From the NCBI GenBank assembly GCA_000750105.3, contig JPHH03000033.1:280455-344454 (forward strand): a stretch of 64,000 nt of DNA, in the 5' to 3' direction. Below the pieces are notes generated by a model. It made no database searches. It saw only the letters and a program-made list of their open reading frames with translations, and had not been told where the DNA came from. Of the stretch, positions 35,055 through 45,940 are shown piece after piece (the stretch's first letter is position 1; each line of letters starts with the position of its first letter). The DNA comes from Tolypocladium sp. Sup5 PDA-1. Lineage: Eukaryota > Ascomycota > Sordariomycetes > Hypocreales > Ophiocordycipitaceae. A program made the translations under genes and the position numbers.

Positions 35055-35525
35055 TCAGGAAGACGGGCGGATCTCCGACATGGCAGCCCGTATCGTCTTG
35101 GCAATCATGACGTTGGTAGACGTGCCCTTGGCTGGGCCGCGGCCGAAGGCTGCAGCATTCATGTTAGTCCCCGGACAAGCACCTGAGTACTCGGAAAGAC
35201 TCACTGGTCACGGGGGTCAACTGCCCTCCCTCGGGCGATGTGTCGCCATTCTGGGAGACGGGAAGCTCCCTGTCCGGAATCGACAACAGCTCCTTGGCGA
35301 GCAGCTCGAAGCACTCTTCTTCTGACCTGGCAGCCAATGCGGTCCCAAGCGCCGGTACTGTAGAGCAGGTCAGCATAGAGCCACATCGTGAATGCCGTGG
35401 GCCGAGGCTGGGTTGCGAATTCACGGTGGGGACACATGGTAAGGCACGCGGTTGAAGCTCGTGGCAGATTGAAAAGCCCGCAGGTAGGCAGCTGGACATG
35501 AGTGCTCACCTTGGTTGGACGGCAT
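35055..35525 (-). CDS. Candidate three-exon microgene, 87 residues, unknown function
   Basis: Too small and split for simple ORF finding. Exons 35510-35525, 35205-35357 and 35055-35149 total 264 bases in frame. All three junctions have standard sites: GTGAGC...CTACAG and GTGAGT...CTGCAG, the latter a 55-nt intron with an ACTAAC branch point. The product starts MPSNQVPALG, contains an acidic helix (SEEECFELLAKELL) and ends with SEIRPSS. No signal peptide or known domain is seen. A longer first exon is possible because the frame is open upstream of the ATG. The evidence is splice grammar plus composition only, so it may be part of a larger gene or spurious. Confidence 0.45.
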
Positions 35526-37170
35526 GGCCGCTGCCGCCGTCTGTGTCGTGGGTTTCCGAGTCGAATCACTCGTGGTCTTTGGATATTCCTGGGGAGCCAG
35601 CCCTATAGACCCCCACGTGTCTATTCGCTGGATGGCAATCATGCGCGTACTCGTATGTGGGCTGAGCTGGTGAAGAAAGCCTAGATCCAGACCCCGACCC
35701 CGACCGTTGCGGGAAGATGCCTCGAGAGAAAGGCAATGTCGCAGACTGATGCAAAGCCAACATCAAGAGAGTCAACAGCGTCGAGGTCCCTCGTCAGACT
35801 TATAAGCCATGGGCAAGCCACGGCCGGGCCACCAACTGTCGTGCAGATCTCCAACCGATGTCTTGGACGGTCCGATGGAACCGGTGCGTCGTATTTCGTA
35901 CCGGCGGCGACGAGGCCGCCCATGCTGGCGGGGGGGCTTTATGCCAGTTGGAGGCGTGACTCGGGCTAACAGCGACGCGCGGCAAAAGTGCGTGGAGCTG
36001 TTAGTGACGAAGGAAACTCGCTGCATCAGGCCCGAGTTGGATTGGCGCACGTCTTGGCAAGGGCTGAGGGTCTGGAACCTCCAATCCCCTTGTGGCGTTT
36101 TTGGGGCACTCATGCTGCCAGACAGTCCAGACTGTGAACCCGACACATACGAACGGCGAATGGCGGAGCTTCAGAAGCTCGAATGGGTAATTCCAAGACT
36201 CCATACTCGTACACATCGGGTTTCGACAATGGCAGGCTGGAAACAATGTCCATCACCCTTCTTTGAACATCTCCATGATCAAAGGCAGAGGCGGTGACGA
36301 CGACGCCGCAGCTGCGTACGTGTGACTCTCGAGTGGACCAGCCATCAGCTGCTCCCCACCACCGTTTGATTCACTGATCAACGACACGCTTGCTTATTGC
36401 CCCATCTGGCAGTCGGGGACTGACCAGCCCGACTCCGAGACCCGATGCCAGCTCGACAAGGAAAGCGGGAGGTTTCTTGGGGCCGTCTACATATGTACGA
36501 GGCTGATCTTACATTCATGGCGTCAGTCATTGGAGGAGTCCGTCTTCGGAGCTTGACCAACCGCGTCTCGCGTCTGTCTTGGACTCTGACAAAAGCGGTT
36601 CAGCATAGTGGCCGGTTGACAGCTCGCTACTGAAGCCAAAGACGTCCATCTTTGCTTACTTTGGGTGAGGAGAAACGGTTGGACCCTGGGAGTAGCCCAC
36701 TCTGCCAACGCCGTTAGCTTTCCAGCTAAGAATAGCGCGACTGCCGTACACATGTCAGGTGTTTGAGCTCAACCATGCCAGACAGCAGTAAGGAGCTGGG
36801 TTTGCGTACCGCAGGGTTCTGTCGTAGCTTGAGTTGGGAGCACTCCGAGTATGTTTTTGATGGGTTTGCAAAGTTGCAAAGGTGACAAGGTGACAAGGTG
36901 ACAAGCTCAAGGCAGCTGGGGCTGTCGCACTTGGCAGGGGCTCCCGGAGGGTCCCGCGACAACGGAGCCCCTGCACTGGACGCAAGCGGTGATGTCAGCA
37001 GGGCAGCAGCCATCAGGGTCGACCTCGACCTCCCTCGAAGCTCCTCTGAGCTCACCGTCTCCAACGACATCCATCGCATCCCTCCAAACACCGCAGACGA
37101 GCAACGCGGTCTGCTGCACGACGCTTTACTTTGATGGAACTGCACTGATATTGCCACGTACGCCCCCGCG
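35526..37170. other. Intergenic, no confident gene
   Basis: Several 60-160-codon frames overlap on both strands without motifs. A short GTGACAAG triplication lies at ~36880-36905. The last part is the leader of the phosphoesterase gene. Confidence 0.45.
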
Positions 37171-39034
37171 ATGATTCGAAGCTCGATCCTCGGCGCGGCG
37201 CTCGCCGTCGTCGTGCGCGCCGCCCAGCCTGGGGCTGTCCAGCCCGTCGCCGCCCCGATGCGCGACCTGACCTGGGGCCAGCTCAACTTTCTGCACACGA
37301 CCGACACCCACGGCTGGCTCGGCGGGCATCTCCTAGAGTGCGTTGCCGGTCCATACACCGGATGGACCACCTTGAGCTGACAGACGTAGACCGCAGTACT
37401 CGGCAGACTGGGGTGACTACGTATCCTTCTCCGAGCACATGCGTAAGCGAGCCGACGACATCGGCGCCGACCTCCTCCTCGTCGACACGGGCGACCGCAT
37501 CGAGGGCAACGGCCTGTACGACGCCTCGACCCCCAAAGGCCTCTTCCAGTACGACATCTACGCCGAGCAGGACGTCGACATTGTCTGCATCGGCAACCAC
37601 GAGCTCTACCAGGCCTACTCGGCCGAGCGCGAGCACAACACCACGGTCCCCAACTTCAAGGACAACTACATTGCCTCCAACCTCGACTACATCGACCCCG
37701 CGACCGGCGAGCGCAAGCCGCTGGCGCAGCGCTACCGCAAGTTCAAGACCAAGAACCGGGGCCTCGAGATTGTCGCGTTTGGCTTCCTCTTTGACTTTAC
37801 GGGCAACGCCAACAACACGGTCGTGCAGCCCGTGGCGGAGACCATCGAGGAGAAGTGGTTCCAGGAGGCCATGCGCGAGAAGCCGGACCTGTTTGTCGTC
37901 GTCGGCCACGTCGGCCTGCGCATGGAGGAGTTTCGCACAATCTTTACGGCGCTGCGGAAGCAAAACTGGCATATTCCCATTGTCTTCTTTGGCGGCCACG
38001 CGCACGTGCGGGATGCGCTCAGCTACGACTCGCAGTCGTTTGCCATGGCCTCGGGGCGCTACATGGAGACTATTGGGTGGATGTCGATTGATGGCATCAA
38101 GAAGAAGTCGCCCAAGGACGTTTCGGCGGCGGCGTCGCTCAAGTTCAGCAGAAAGTACATTGACAACAACTTGTACGGCATGTACTACCACACGGGCCGG
38201 AACGAGACCAACTTTGCCACATCGCACGGCAAGCTTGTCAGTCACATGATTGCGGGTGCCAGGAAAGCCCTGAGCCTGGACCACAGCTACGGGTGCGCGC
38301 CCAGGGACCTGTGGGTGAACAGGGCCAAGTACCCGAGCAAGGAGAGCATCTTCTCGTGGATCCAGGACGAGGTGTTTCCCGACGTGGTGGTCAACGAGAA
38401 GCGCAAGGACAAGCCGCGGCTCGCCATCATGAACACGGGCGGCGTCCGCTTCGACATTTTCAAGGGGCCGTTTACGCGCGACAGCACGTACATTGTCAGT
38501 CCGTTTGTCAGCGGGTTCAACTACGTGCCCGACGTGCCTTACAAGGTTGCGAGCAAGGTGCTGGGGATTCTGAATAGCGCCGGCAAGGTGCTGGATGCGC
38601 ATGGCGCGGACACGAGGTTCCTTACTATTCCGCAGCAGATGTTTGCCGCGGACTCTGCACACATGGACGACGATGACGAGGCGGCTGATGAAGACGAGGC
38701 TCGTCTAGAGCTGCGGAGCGTGCAGGATCCGGATCTCATCGCCGGGTACACGACCAAGGATGATATCAGCAGCGACGGCGACGACACAGTCCATAAGGCG
38801 CTCAAGTTCTACAGCGTGCCCAACTGCATCCAGGCTGAGATTGGCTTCCCCGAGGACGGCATGCCCGAGACGGTAGACCTGGCGTTCATTGACTTTGTGC
38901 AGCCGTGGATCATCCCGGCGCTGAAGTTCAGCGGTGGTGATTACAGCGATGACGATGTCAAGGTGTACATGGACGGCACGTTGACGTATGCGCTGGCGGA
39001 GTGGATAAAGAAGAACTGGGATGGGGAGTGCTGA
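37171..39034 (+). CDS. Secreted/vacuolar calcineurin-like phosphoesterase with 5'-nucleotidase C-terminal-like region
   Basis: Exons 37171-37337 and 37384-39034 (46-nt intron, GAGCTGACAG end) give 605 residues. A hydrophobic leader (MIRSSILGAALAVVVRAA) targets the secretory path. All metallophosphoesterase motifs are present: FLHTTDTHG (DxH), DTGDRIEG (GDxxxG), IGNHE, VVGHVG and FGGHAHVRD (GHxH). The C-terminal half carries the nucleotidase-type MNTGGVR, which places it near 5'-nucleotidases and the yeast vacuolar protein YHR202W. An acidic stretch (HMDDDDEAADEDEA) lies at about 38660. It probably hydrolyses phosphate esters in the vacuole or outside the cell; the substrate is not determinable. 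Confidence 0.9.
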
Positions 39035-39658
39035 GTCTGGAGATGGGGGGAATAATAGAGGAGATGGGCTGTAGAGGGTATACATGGTAGCGAGCAATGG
39101 TTTGATTTCTTGGATTTAGGTGTTGTAAGCGGGTTCATGGCAGAGATGCTCTCGGTGACACACCGTGACAAACCAGTGGTAACATCGCAACCGAGGCACC
39201 CTTGCACAACTGCATTAGCCACAGGCATCGGAACAAGCCCACCCGTGCATCATCCGCCATCTGCCCCCCAGATCCATCTACAGGGGGTCGCACCTCCGAT
39301 CCCTTCGTATTCGGGTTGCGGACCCACCCCGGGGGCGGCGCTTCCGTCGGCGGGCCGGTACCTGGCAGCGGAGCCTACATACGCGGGCTCCCAACGACAA
39401 GGACAGACAAACCCGACCGGGGCATCGGGGTGGACGCTGGACGTCGGACAGACACCATGCGGGGGGGGGACGCGTGCATGCGAATACGACGCTGCGGAGG
39501 GGTGAGGTGGTTTATTGGCCGCGTGGTTGGCTACGTGAGGTTGCACGGCAGTATAAAGCAGGGCGAGCGACTCCTCGCAAGACACGCAGGAGTACATCAA
39601 CGCAAGGTACTCTGACGTACGAGCGAGCAGTCACGCACACGACAAAAAGAAACGCAGC
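39035..39658. other. Intergenic, SDR promoter region
   Basis: Contains a TATAAA at 39552. A G run occurs at ~39462-39468. No gene seen. Confidence 0.45.
39552..39557 (+). promoter_or_regulatory. TATA box of the SDR gene
   Basis: TATAAA lies 102 bases before the ATG at 39659. Confidence 0.5.
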
Positions 39659-40435
39659 ATGTCCCTCGTCGGCAAAACCGCGCTCGTCACCGGCGCGGCC
39701 GGCGGCCTGGGCCTGGCCATCGCGACGACGCTCCTCGCCGCCGGCGCAAACATCGTCATCTGCGACGTCAACGCCGAGCGCTTAGCCGCCGCGGAGGCTA
39801 CCTTCAAGGGGCACGAGCACGCCGACCGCACGCTGGCCCTACAGGCTGACGTCGCCGACGAGGGTTCCGTAGCGAGATTGGTCGCCGCGGGCGTGGAGCG
39901 CTTCCGCCGGCTAGACGTGGTGGTCAACAACGCCGCCGTCATGGACCGCTTCGACCCAGCGGGGTCCTGCCCCAAAGCCCTCTGGGACGCCGTCCTGGCC
40001 GTCAACCTCACCGGGCCCTTCCTCGTCACCAGGGCCGCCGTCTCGCAGATGCAGGCGCAGCGCCCCCCGGGCGGCCTGGTCCTCAACGTCGCCTCCAACG
40101 CCTCCGTGCGCGGCCTCTCCGCCGGCGCGGCCTACACGGCCTCCAAGCACGGCCTGCTGGGCCTGACGCGCAACACCGCCGGCTCGTACGGCGAGGGCGG
40201 CATCTACAGCGTCGCGCTGCTGCTGGGCGGCATGGACACGACGAACATCAGCGATGCGTTTGCGGGGGGCGTGAACCGCGAGGCCATGGCGAGGATGCTG
40301 GCGACGCAGCCGGGGAACCGGTGTGTGCCGACGGAGCATGTGGCGCGGTACGTGGTGTTCTTGTGCGGTGAGGGCATGGCCAAGAGCGTGAATGGGAGCT
40401 GTGTGACGATTAACGACAACTGGCCCGAGGCGTAA
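39659..40435 (+). CDS. Short-chain dehydrogenase/reductase
   Basis: Single exon, 258 residues, classical SDR. TGAAGGLG (residues 11-18) binds the dinucleotide; the Asp ending strand 2 (ICDVNAE) favours NAD(H) over NADP(H). NNAA, the NVASNAS catalytic Ser region, and YTASK (Tyr ~159, Lys ~163) are in place, so it should be an active oxidoreductase. No signal peptide. It ends only 122 bases from the convergent EMC1 gene. The substrate cannot be told. Confidence 0.92.
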   Translation: MSLVGKTALVTGAAGGLGLAIATTLLAAGANIVICDVNAERLAAAEATFKGHEHADRTLALQADVADEGSVARLVAAGVERFRRLDVVVNNAAVMDRFDPAGSCPKALWDAVLAVNLTGPFLVTRAAVSQMQAQRPPGGLVLNVASNASVRGLSAGAAYTASKHGLLGLTRNTAGSYGEGGIYSVALLLGGMDTTNISDAFAGGVNREAMARMLATQPGNRCVPTEHVARYVVFLCGEGMAKSVNGSCVTINDNWPEA

Positions 40436-40557
40436 GAGGAAGCACATGGAGATGACAAGGGAGGGTTAGAACGAGTCAACAAAGATGGACATGGTGTACA
40501 GAGTAGTAATGAACAATGTAATTGCCGTCTATTACTCAACACGTCTATCCGTACATC

Positions 40558-43549
40558 TTACAAGAACGCCTCCCACCGCCTGTCAATTTGCTTTCTCCGA
40601 ACCTGCATCATCAACGTTAGCATTCGCCACGTAGGTGTAAACGGAGACGAGACTTACCATCGGAGCCAGGAACATGACACCCACAAACAACGCCACCACC
40701 GTCCCCACCAGCGTCGTCTTGTTGAAGCCCCTACCCAGGATGTCAAAGACACCGCTCGGCGCCACCCGCGTCGCATACACGTCCACCCCGTACGCCACCA
40801 GCAGGCTCGTGCTCTCCACCACGGCCGCCGTGGCCGCGATGCCCTTGACGCCCAGCACGTCGCGCTCGTGGGAGAGGATATTCCGCGGGTCAATCTCCAA
40901 CGCGGGCGAGTACTTCATCAGCATCTCCGCCTCCATCTCGGCCGGCGTGGGGTCCCGTCCGACCGGCCGGCGCGGATCGAGGGCGTGCCTGGACAGGCCG
41001 AGGATGCCACGCGCCTGCGGGAGGTAGGCCACAAGTTCCCTGGTGCTGATACCTTGGCGCGTCTGGGTGACCGACAGAGTCGTCAAGGGCTGCGAGATGA
41101 CATAGGCCTGCGAGACGACCCATGGGAGTGGCACGCCTGTAGGGCTGTCGACAGAGTTCAGAGAGGAAAAGTTGGCCGACTCGCCAAGCGGACCGCGGCT
41201 GTTGGGCTCAGGGGACTCGTAGAGGTCCGAGACAACCACCTGGTAGCCCTTGATGGAACGGTCCTTGTTGTCACCCAGAGTGTAGTCGCCAAAGAACGAG
41301 CAGGCGTACCAGTTCTCGGCCGTGGTGCAGGACATAGCCTTGGTCGGGTCGACGCCGCTGTACAGCTGGGACGCGAGGATCTGGCCAGAAACGGTGTCCA
41401 CCAGCTGGACAGACAGCGTCTGGGCCGCCTCGTCAGCAACAGCCACAACAATGCTGTTGGCGTTGAGATACTTGTACATGACGCGTCGGTCGCCGAGAAC
41501 GCGGCCAATCGACGCAATCGGGTTGTGCGACGGCAGGGCGGCAATCTCGACAATCTTTTGCCCAGGCTGAACCTGCAGTTGCCACACCTCCTGCTTGACG
41601 ACCTTGCCGCCCTCAGTGTTAAACTTGACCCCCTTGAGCACCTCGCCATCGCCGCGGACGACAATGGTTTGGTCAACATCCCAGCCCGCAGGAAGATCGC
41701 CGGTCGGCAGTCCATCAGGTCCAATGGGGAGCAGGACCTTTCTGGACTCACTGTCGATGACGGCCGCGCTGGTCACGCAAGGCTCGTCGCCGCATGCAAA
41801 GAGCACCCCGCGGGCAGCACCAGTGCTGGCGTTGAAGGCAACATACTCCCCTCCGGCGCCGTACATGATGACAGTGCCGTCCTCGTCGTCAGAGATGAGC
41901 CCCTTGACCACCAGCGGGTTGCTCGCGTCCCTGGGGAACCAGTTTTGCGTCCAGATAATCTTGCCGTCGTTTCCACTGTCGAGACCGTAGAAGCGTCCTC
42001 GGCGAGTCGCGATGACAAGGATCTTGTTGAAGCCAAAGGTATCCCGGTGCAGGCCCTCCTTCTTGCCCACCACCTCTCCGCCGACAATGCTGTTCACAAC
42101 ATTGCCGGGGATGCTGGCCAGGTAGCCCGGCAGGTATTGCAAGTCTTCAATGTGTCGAGTGACGCGGTGGATGCAGGCAGACAGCGGGTTCGTATGCGCC
42201 TCCTCGGCCAGCACCTTGGCCAGGTCCTCGCCCTCTGGGATCTCGGCCCAAGCCGCTGCCACGGCGCCGGACAGGCCCTCGTGGCGGGTCCAGTCTTGCT
42301 CGCCGTTGCGGATCAGCGTCCAGTCGTCCGAACTGGTCACGACGGCCGAGCGGATTGCAAAGTCTTGTCCGCCAGGCTTCTTGATGACCTCGGACACGGC
42401 GTGGACGGGGCTGACGTTGGCGCCCTGCTTAATCGGCCAGCGCGCAAGAATACCATGCGAGTCGGAAGACACGATGAGCGTCTCCTCGCTGCTGGTTTGC
42501 GTAAAGTAGACATTTGCGCCGTCCGAGCTCGTAGAAAACGCGCCCTCGCCGCGGAAGTAGGGCAGCTCGTAGGCAATATTGCTCTGGCCCGTCTTCAGGT
42601 CGGTGTGGAAGACAATGGCCTTGTTGTTCTTCTCCCCCCGCTCGTCCGGCTTGGTCTGGATGTGCACGAGAAAGTGCGGCTGCGACTGCGCCAGGTGAGG
42701 CGCGTGGATCTGCACAGACGCGGCGTCGGGCGGCAGGTGAAAGTCCTGCTTCGACTTGCCCCCGAGGATGTTGACGCTGAGCTTGGCCAGCCCGCTGTTT
42801 GCCCACGCGACAATCGGCGCGGCCGAGTTGGCGCCGACGAACATGACGTCCTTGGGGCCGTGGATGTCGCCCTTGGCGCCCACGGACCAGTGGTCGACCC
42901 GCGCGCCCGTTGCCGTGTCGAGAGACGTGACCTTGAGGTTGTACGAGGCGCCCGACCCGTGGAGGCTGACGACGTAGATGTTGGCGATGTTGTTGGAGAC
43001 CTGCAGCGGCACGTCTTTGCTGTGCTCGCTGAATTCCCAGACGACGGTGCCGAGGCCCCCGTGCAGGCGACGCAGGACCGTCACGCCATCCTCGTCAAAC
43101 AGCGCCAGCACGTCCTTTCTCGCCGTCTCCGTCAGCTCCATAATCTCCAGGTCCCTGACCTCGCCCGCAAACTCCATCTGCCAGACGTTGCGGCCCGTCA
43201 GCGCATCCCAGGCCTGCACGCGCGAGCCGTGCGCCGCGGCGACCCAGTTCTCCCCCTCGGGCGCCCGCAGGTGGCCGCCGCCGCCGCTCGCGACATCGTC
43301 AGCGACCTGATGCCGCCATACCAGCTCGCCGTTGCTCGGGTTGACCGCGCCGAGGACGCCGACGTCGCTGAGGGTGTACAGGAGGCTGGCCTTGTCCTCC
43401 TTGCGGGGCCGGTGGAAGAAGGTCGACGCGGCCTGCGGGAGGCCGACGAGGGAGTAGTGGAAGTCGATGTCGCCGACCTCGTCCTTGAACACGGCGGCCG
43501 CGAGCGACGACAGGCCCAGCAGCAGGGCCGATTGGAGTGTGCGTCGCAT
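40558..43549 (-). CDS. EMC1: ER membrane protein complex subunit 1
   Basis: Two exons, 40658-43549 and 40603-boundary to 40558 (40558-40602), joined by a 55-nt intron, give 978 residues. EMC1 is the large lumenal scaffold of the ER insertase that places tail-anchored and polytopic proteins in the membrane. Seen: signal peptide (MRRTLQSALLLGLSSLAAA), PQQ-like beta-propeller repeats (e.g. VNPSNGELVWRHQ, DALTGRNVWQME), DUF1620 region, then one membrane segment (LVGTVVALFVGVMFLAPM). Reading through the intron gives an untypical tail; splicing gives VRRKQIDRRWEAFL, the positively charged cytosolic end typical of EMC1. It is a single-copy core gene in fungi. Confidence 0.95.
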
Positions 43550-44447
43550 GTCGATGGTTGCTGAGCTTTGCCGCGACTGTCGAACGTGGAGCTGCTGGTG
43601 CTGTCTGAAGCTGGAGCTGAAGCTGGATGCACGGTGTCCTCGGCTTAGTCATCCGGGGGTGAATGTGGGGTGAGTCTAGGGTAGCTGGGCGAAGAGCCTC
43701 AGTCGACTTACACGACGGCTGCGGGTCCAACAGGAAGAAAGGGGTCAAAGGTTTTAGATTTACGGAGTAGGCGCGTGCGACATACTTAGTTTTGCTCTCC
43801 AGTCAGTTGTGGTTATGTTGTGTTGCATTGTCGACCTTGATACACAATATGGTGGTATCGAGGAGCCCATTGCACAGTCATGGGGTCTTACAATGGACTA
43901 CATTTGACCAGTCTTTACTCCACCACTTTGAGAAGCACAGTTCCACGGCGAGCTGAGAATCTCTTTGCTCATTTGAGTTACATACCTTGGATTTACATAT
44001 ACCTGTGTCACATACTTGGAAAGAGCTCTCATTTGGACGTGGTTACAAAGCCCACGGCACTCGAAACCAGAATGTCTCAGAAAGGCCCTACCTACGGTGT
44101 AAGCGCCCGTGCCGTCATAACGTCGCACCCACAAACGCGCGTGCAGCAACGCAGGTCACTCGACCTTCAACACCACTGTAACTCCCATGTGAGCATTCTT
44201 CGCTGATACCCTCGGACACCACGTCCGTATTTAAGTTGGGCCCGTGCGCCTTCCTCCGTCTTATATACAATGGAGGGCTTCCTTCCCTCGCACCGTTTCT
44301 GCCAATATCATGAATCTTGATGCTGACACGACATAAAATTGAACATACGCAGCGACTACTTCATCGCTTTCAACGCCAGAAGAACAACATACATTTTCAT
44401 TATGCGATAGCCGACTCCAGGAACCGAGGTTCTACGCATCCGCCATC
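43550..44447. other. Shared upstream region of EMC1 and a membrane protein gene
   Basis: The two genes diverge here. ~44180-44300 contains TATTTAAG and TATATAC sequences that could serve as TATA elements for the plus-strand gene. No gene seen. Confidence 0.4.
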
Positions 44448-45560
44448 ATGGACCCCATCGCAACCCGCCCCCTCGTCCCCTCCTGGTCCCCAACCCCCAT
44501 CCCCAACCTCTCCCTCTCGGCGGGCGGGCTCCTCGCCCTCGCCGACCTCACCACCGTCGCCCAGCGCACCGTCATCGCCGGCGGCTCCTCCTGGCTCGAC
44601 GCCCTCGTCCTCGCCCCGGGGCTGCACTACCAGCAAGCCGCCGACGCGCTGCTCGACCAGCAGCGGTCCTCTGAGCCTGGGAGCGGTATCACCGCCGCCG
44701 TGGACGGGGCCACCCAGGCGCGCTATGTGGTCAGCAACGCCGCCGTGGTGGGCTACCTGCGTCGGCTGTGGCAGGAGGCCAACGAGACGGGCACGCTGAC
44801 GCTGGATGTCGGTGTGCCGAAGGAGGGCGCCGGCCGTGAGGAGATGGAGAAGCTGGGGCGTGCGCTCAGCGGCTTTGTGCATCCGCGGCCGAAGAACATG
44901 CAGCAGCCGGTGCTGCAGGACCAAGTCGTCGAGATGGACTGGCTGAGCCATCTGTTCTATCTCGCGAGCCCGCTCCTCACCGTCACCGCCGTGACGCTCA
45001 TGGTCCTCCTCGCCGACTGGTGGGGACTCGCCTTCATCCTCGCCCTCATGGTCTCGCGCATGCTCAACATCTGGTCCATCAAGTCGCGCGCGCGCCCCGA
45101 TCCGCTCGCCCCTGGATCCGGACACGCATCGCCGGCCGCAGACGCAGACGACGACCGCCGCACCGAGTACGCCATCGACCTCGGCAACGGCCGCCGCGCC
45201 GTCCTCCGCGGCCTCAGCTCCGACCTGCAGGCCGTCACCACGCAGACCTGGCTGCGCGGCAAGACGGCCCTCGACGGCTACCTCGAGGCCGCCGCCAAGC
45301 TGCTCGTGTACCTCGTCGCCGCCTTTAGCGGCAACCTGAGCCAGGCGGGCGCGATTGTGCTCATGGCGCTGCTGCTGGTTAGTGCTGGCTTGCTGGGCCT
45401 GAGCAACGCGCATGCCAGGGGGCTGCAGATGAACGGGCGCGTGGCGAGGCTGCAGATACAGAAGGCATTGCGGGACCGTAGGGCGAGGGAAGGGGTGCAG
45501 GCGGATGGAGAGAATGGGACGAGGGACGGGCACCCCATCGAGGACCTTCACCCGCGATAG
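44448..45560 (+). CDS. Fungal integral membrane protein, unknown function
   Basis: Single exon, 370 residues, not recognised. A soluble N-terminal ~160 residues is followed by two closely spaced membrane helices (LFYLASPLLTVTAVTLMVLLA and WGLAFILALMVSRMLNIW, residues ~167-210), a hydrophilic domain of about 75 residues containing YAIDLGNGRRAVLRGL, then two more helices (KLLVYLVAAFSG and AIVLMALLLVSAGLLG, ~285-325) and a basic tail. No transporter or enzyme signature is visible. It resembles fungus-specific hypothetical membrane proteins in general layout. Confidence 0.75.
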   Translation: MDPIATRPLVPSWSPTPIPNLSLSAGGLLALADLTTVAQRTVIAGGSSWLDALVLAPGLHYQQAADALLDQQRSSEPGSGITAAVDGATQARYVVSNAAVVGYLRRLWQEANETGTLTLDVGVPKEGAGREEMEKLGRALSGFVHPRPKNMQQPVLQDQVVEMDWLSHLFYLASPLLTVTAVTLMVLLADWWGLAFILALMVSRMLNIWSIKSRARPDPLAPGSGHASPAADADDDRRTEYAIDLGNGRRAVLRGLSSDLQAVTTQTWLRGKTALDGYLEAAAKLLVYLVAAFSGNLSQAGAIVLMALLLVSAGLLGLSNAHARGLQMNGRVARLQIQKALRDRRAREGVQADGENGTRDGHPIEDLHPR

Positions 45561-45940
45561 AATGAACGGTCAGCCGAAAACGAGCGTAGCCAGCGACACT
45601 GAGACGACGGGCATGGACTCCATATCCTTCAGTCGTGTGATACAAAATAGAAATGAATTTTGCGATACCCAAACCAGTATTCTCATCGTCTGATTTCCAA
45701 CGACGCAAAAAAGAGAAAAACGTCTACTCCGTACCCCTATTCCAAGACCGCTGTTGTACAAGCGCTCGTTCCCTCCCCTGCCGGGTCCTTCGACCACCGT
45801 TTGTTCGCCAAACGAACTGCAACAATGGCACAGCCCGGAGAGGAGCGCCCCAAAGTCATACGCCTCGCAGCCCGACACACCGGTGTCTCGATGCCCTTAG
45901 CTAGATATTACCCGCTGTCAGTCGTCAACACCAATGCGAG
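45561..45940. other. Convergent intergenic region
   Basis: 3' flanks of the membrane protein gene and the acidic repeat protein gene. No gene seen. Confidence 0.4.

Noticed and set aside
40868..43564. 898-codon plus-strand frame opposite EMC1
   Set aside because: Antisense shadow caused by codon bias; the minus strand has the signal peptide, propeller repeats and membrane segment of EMC1.
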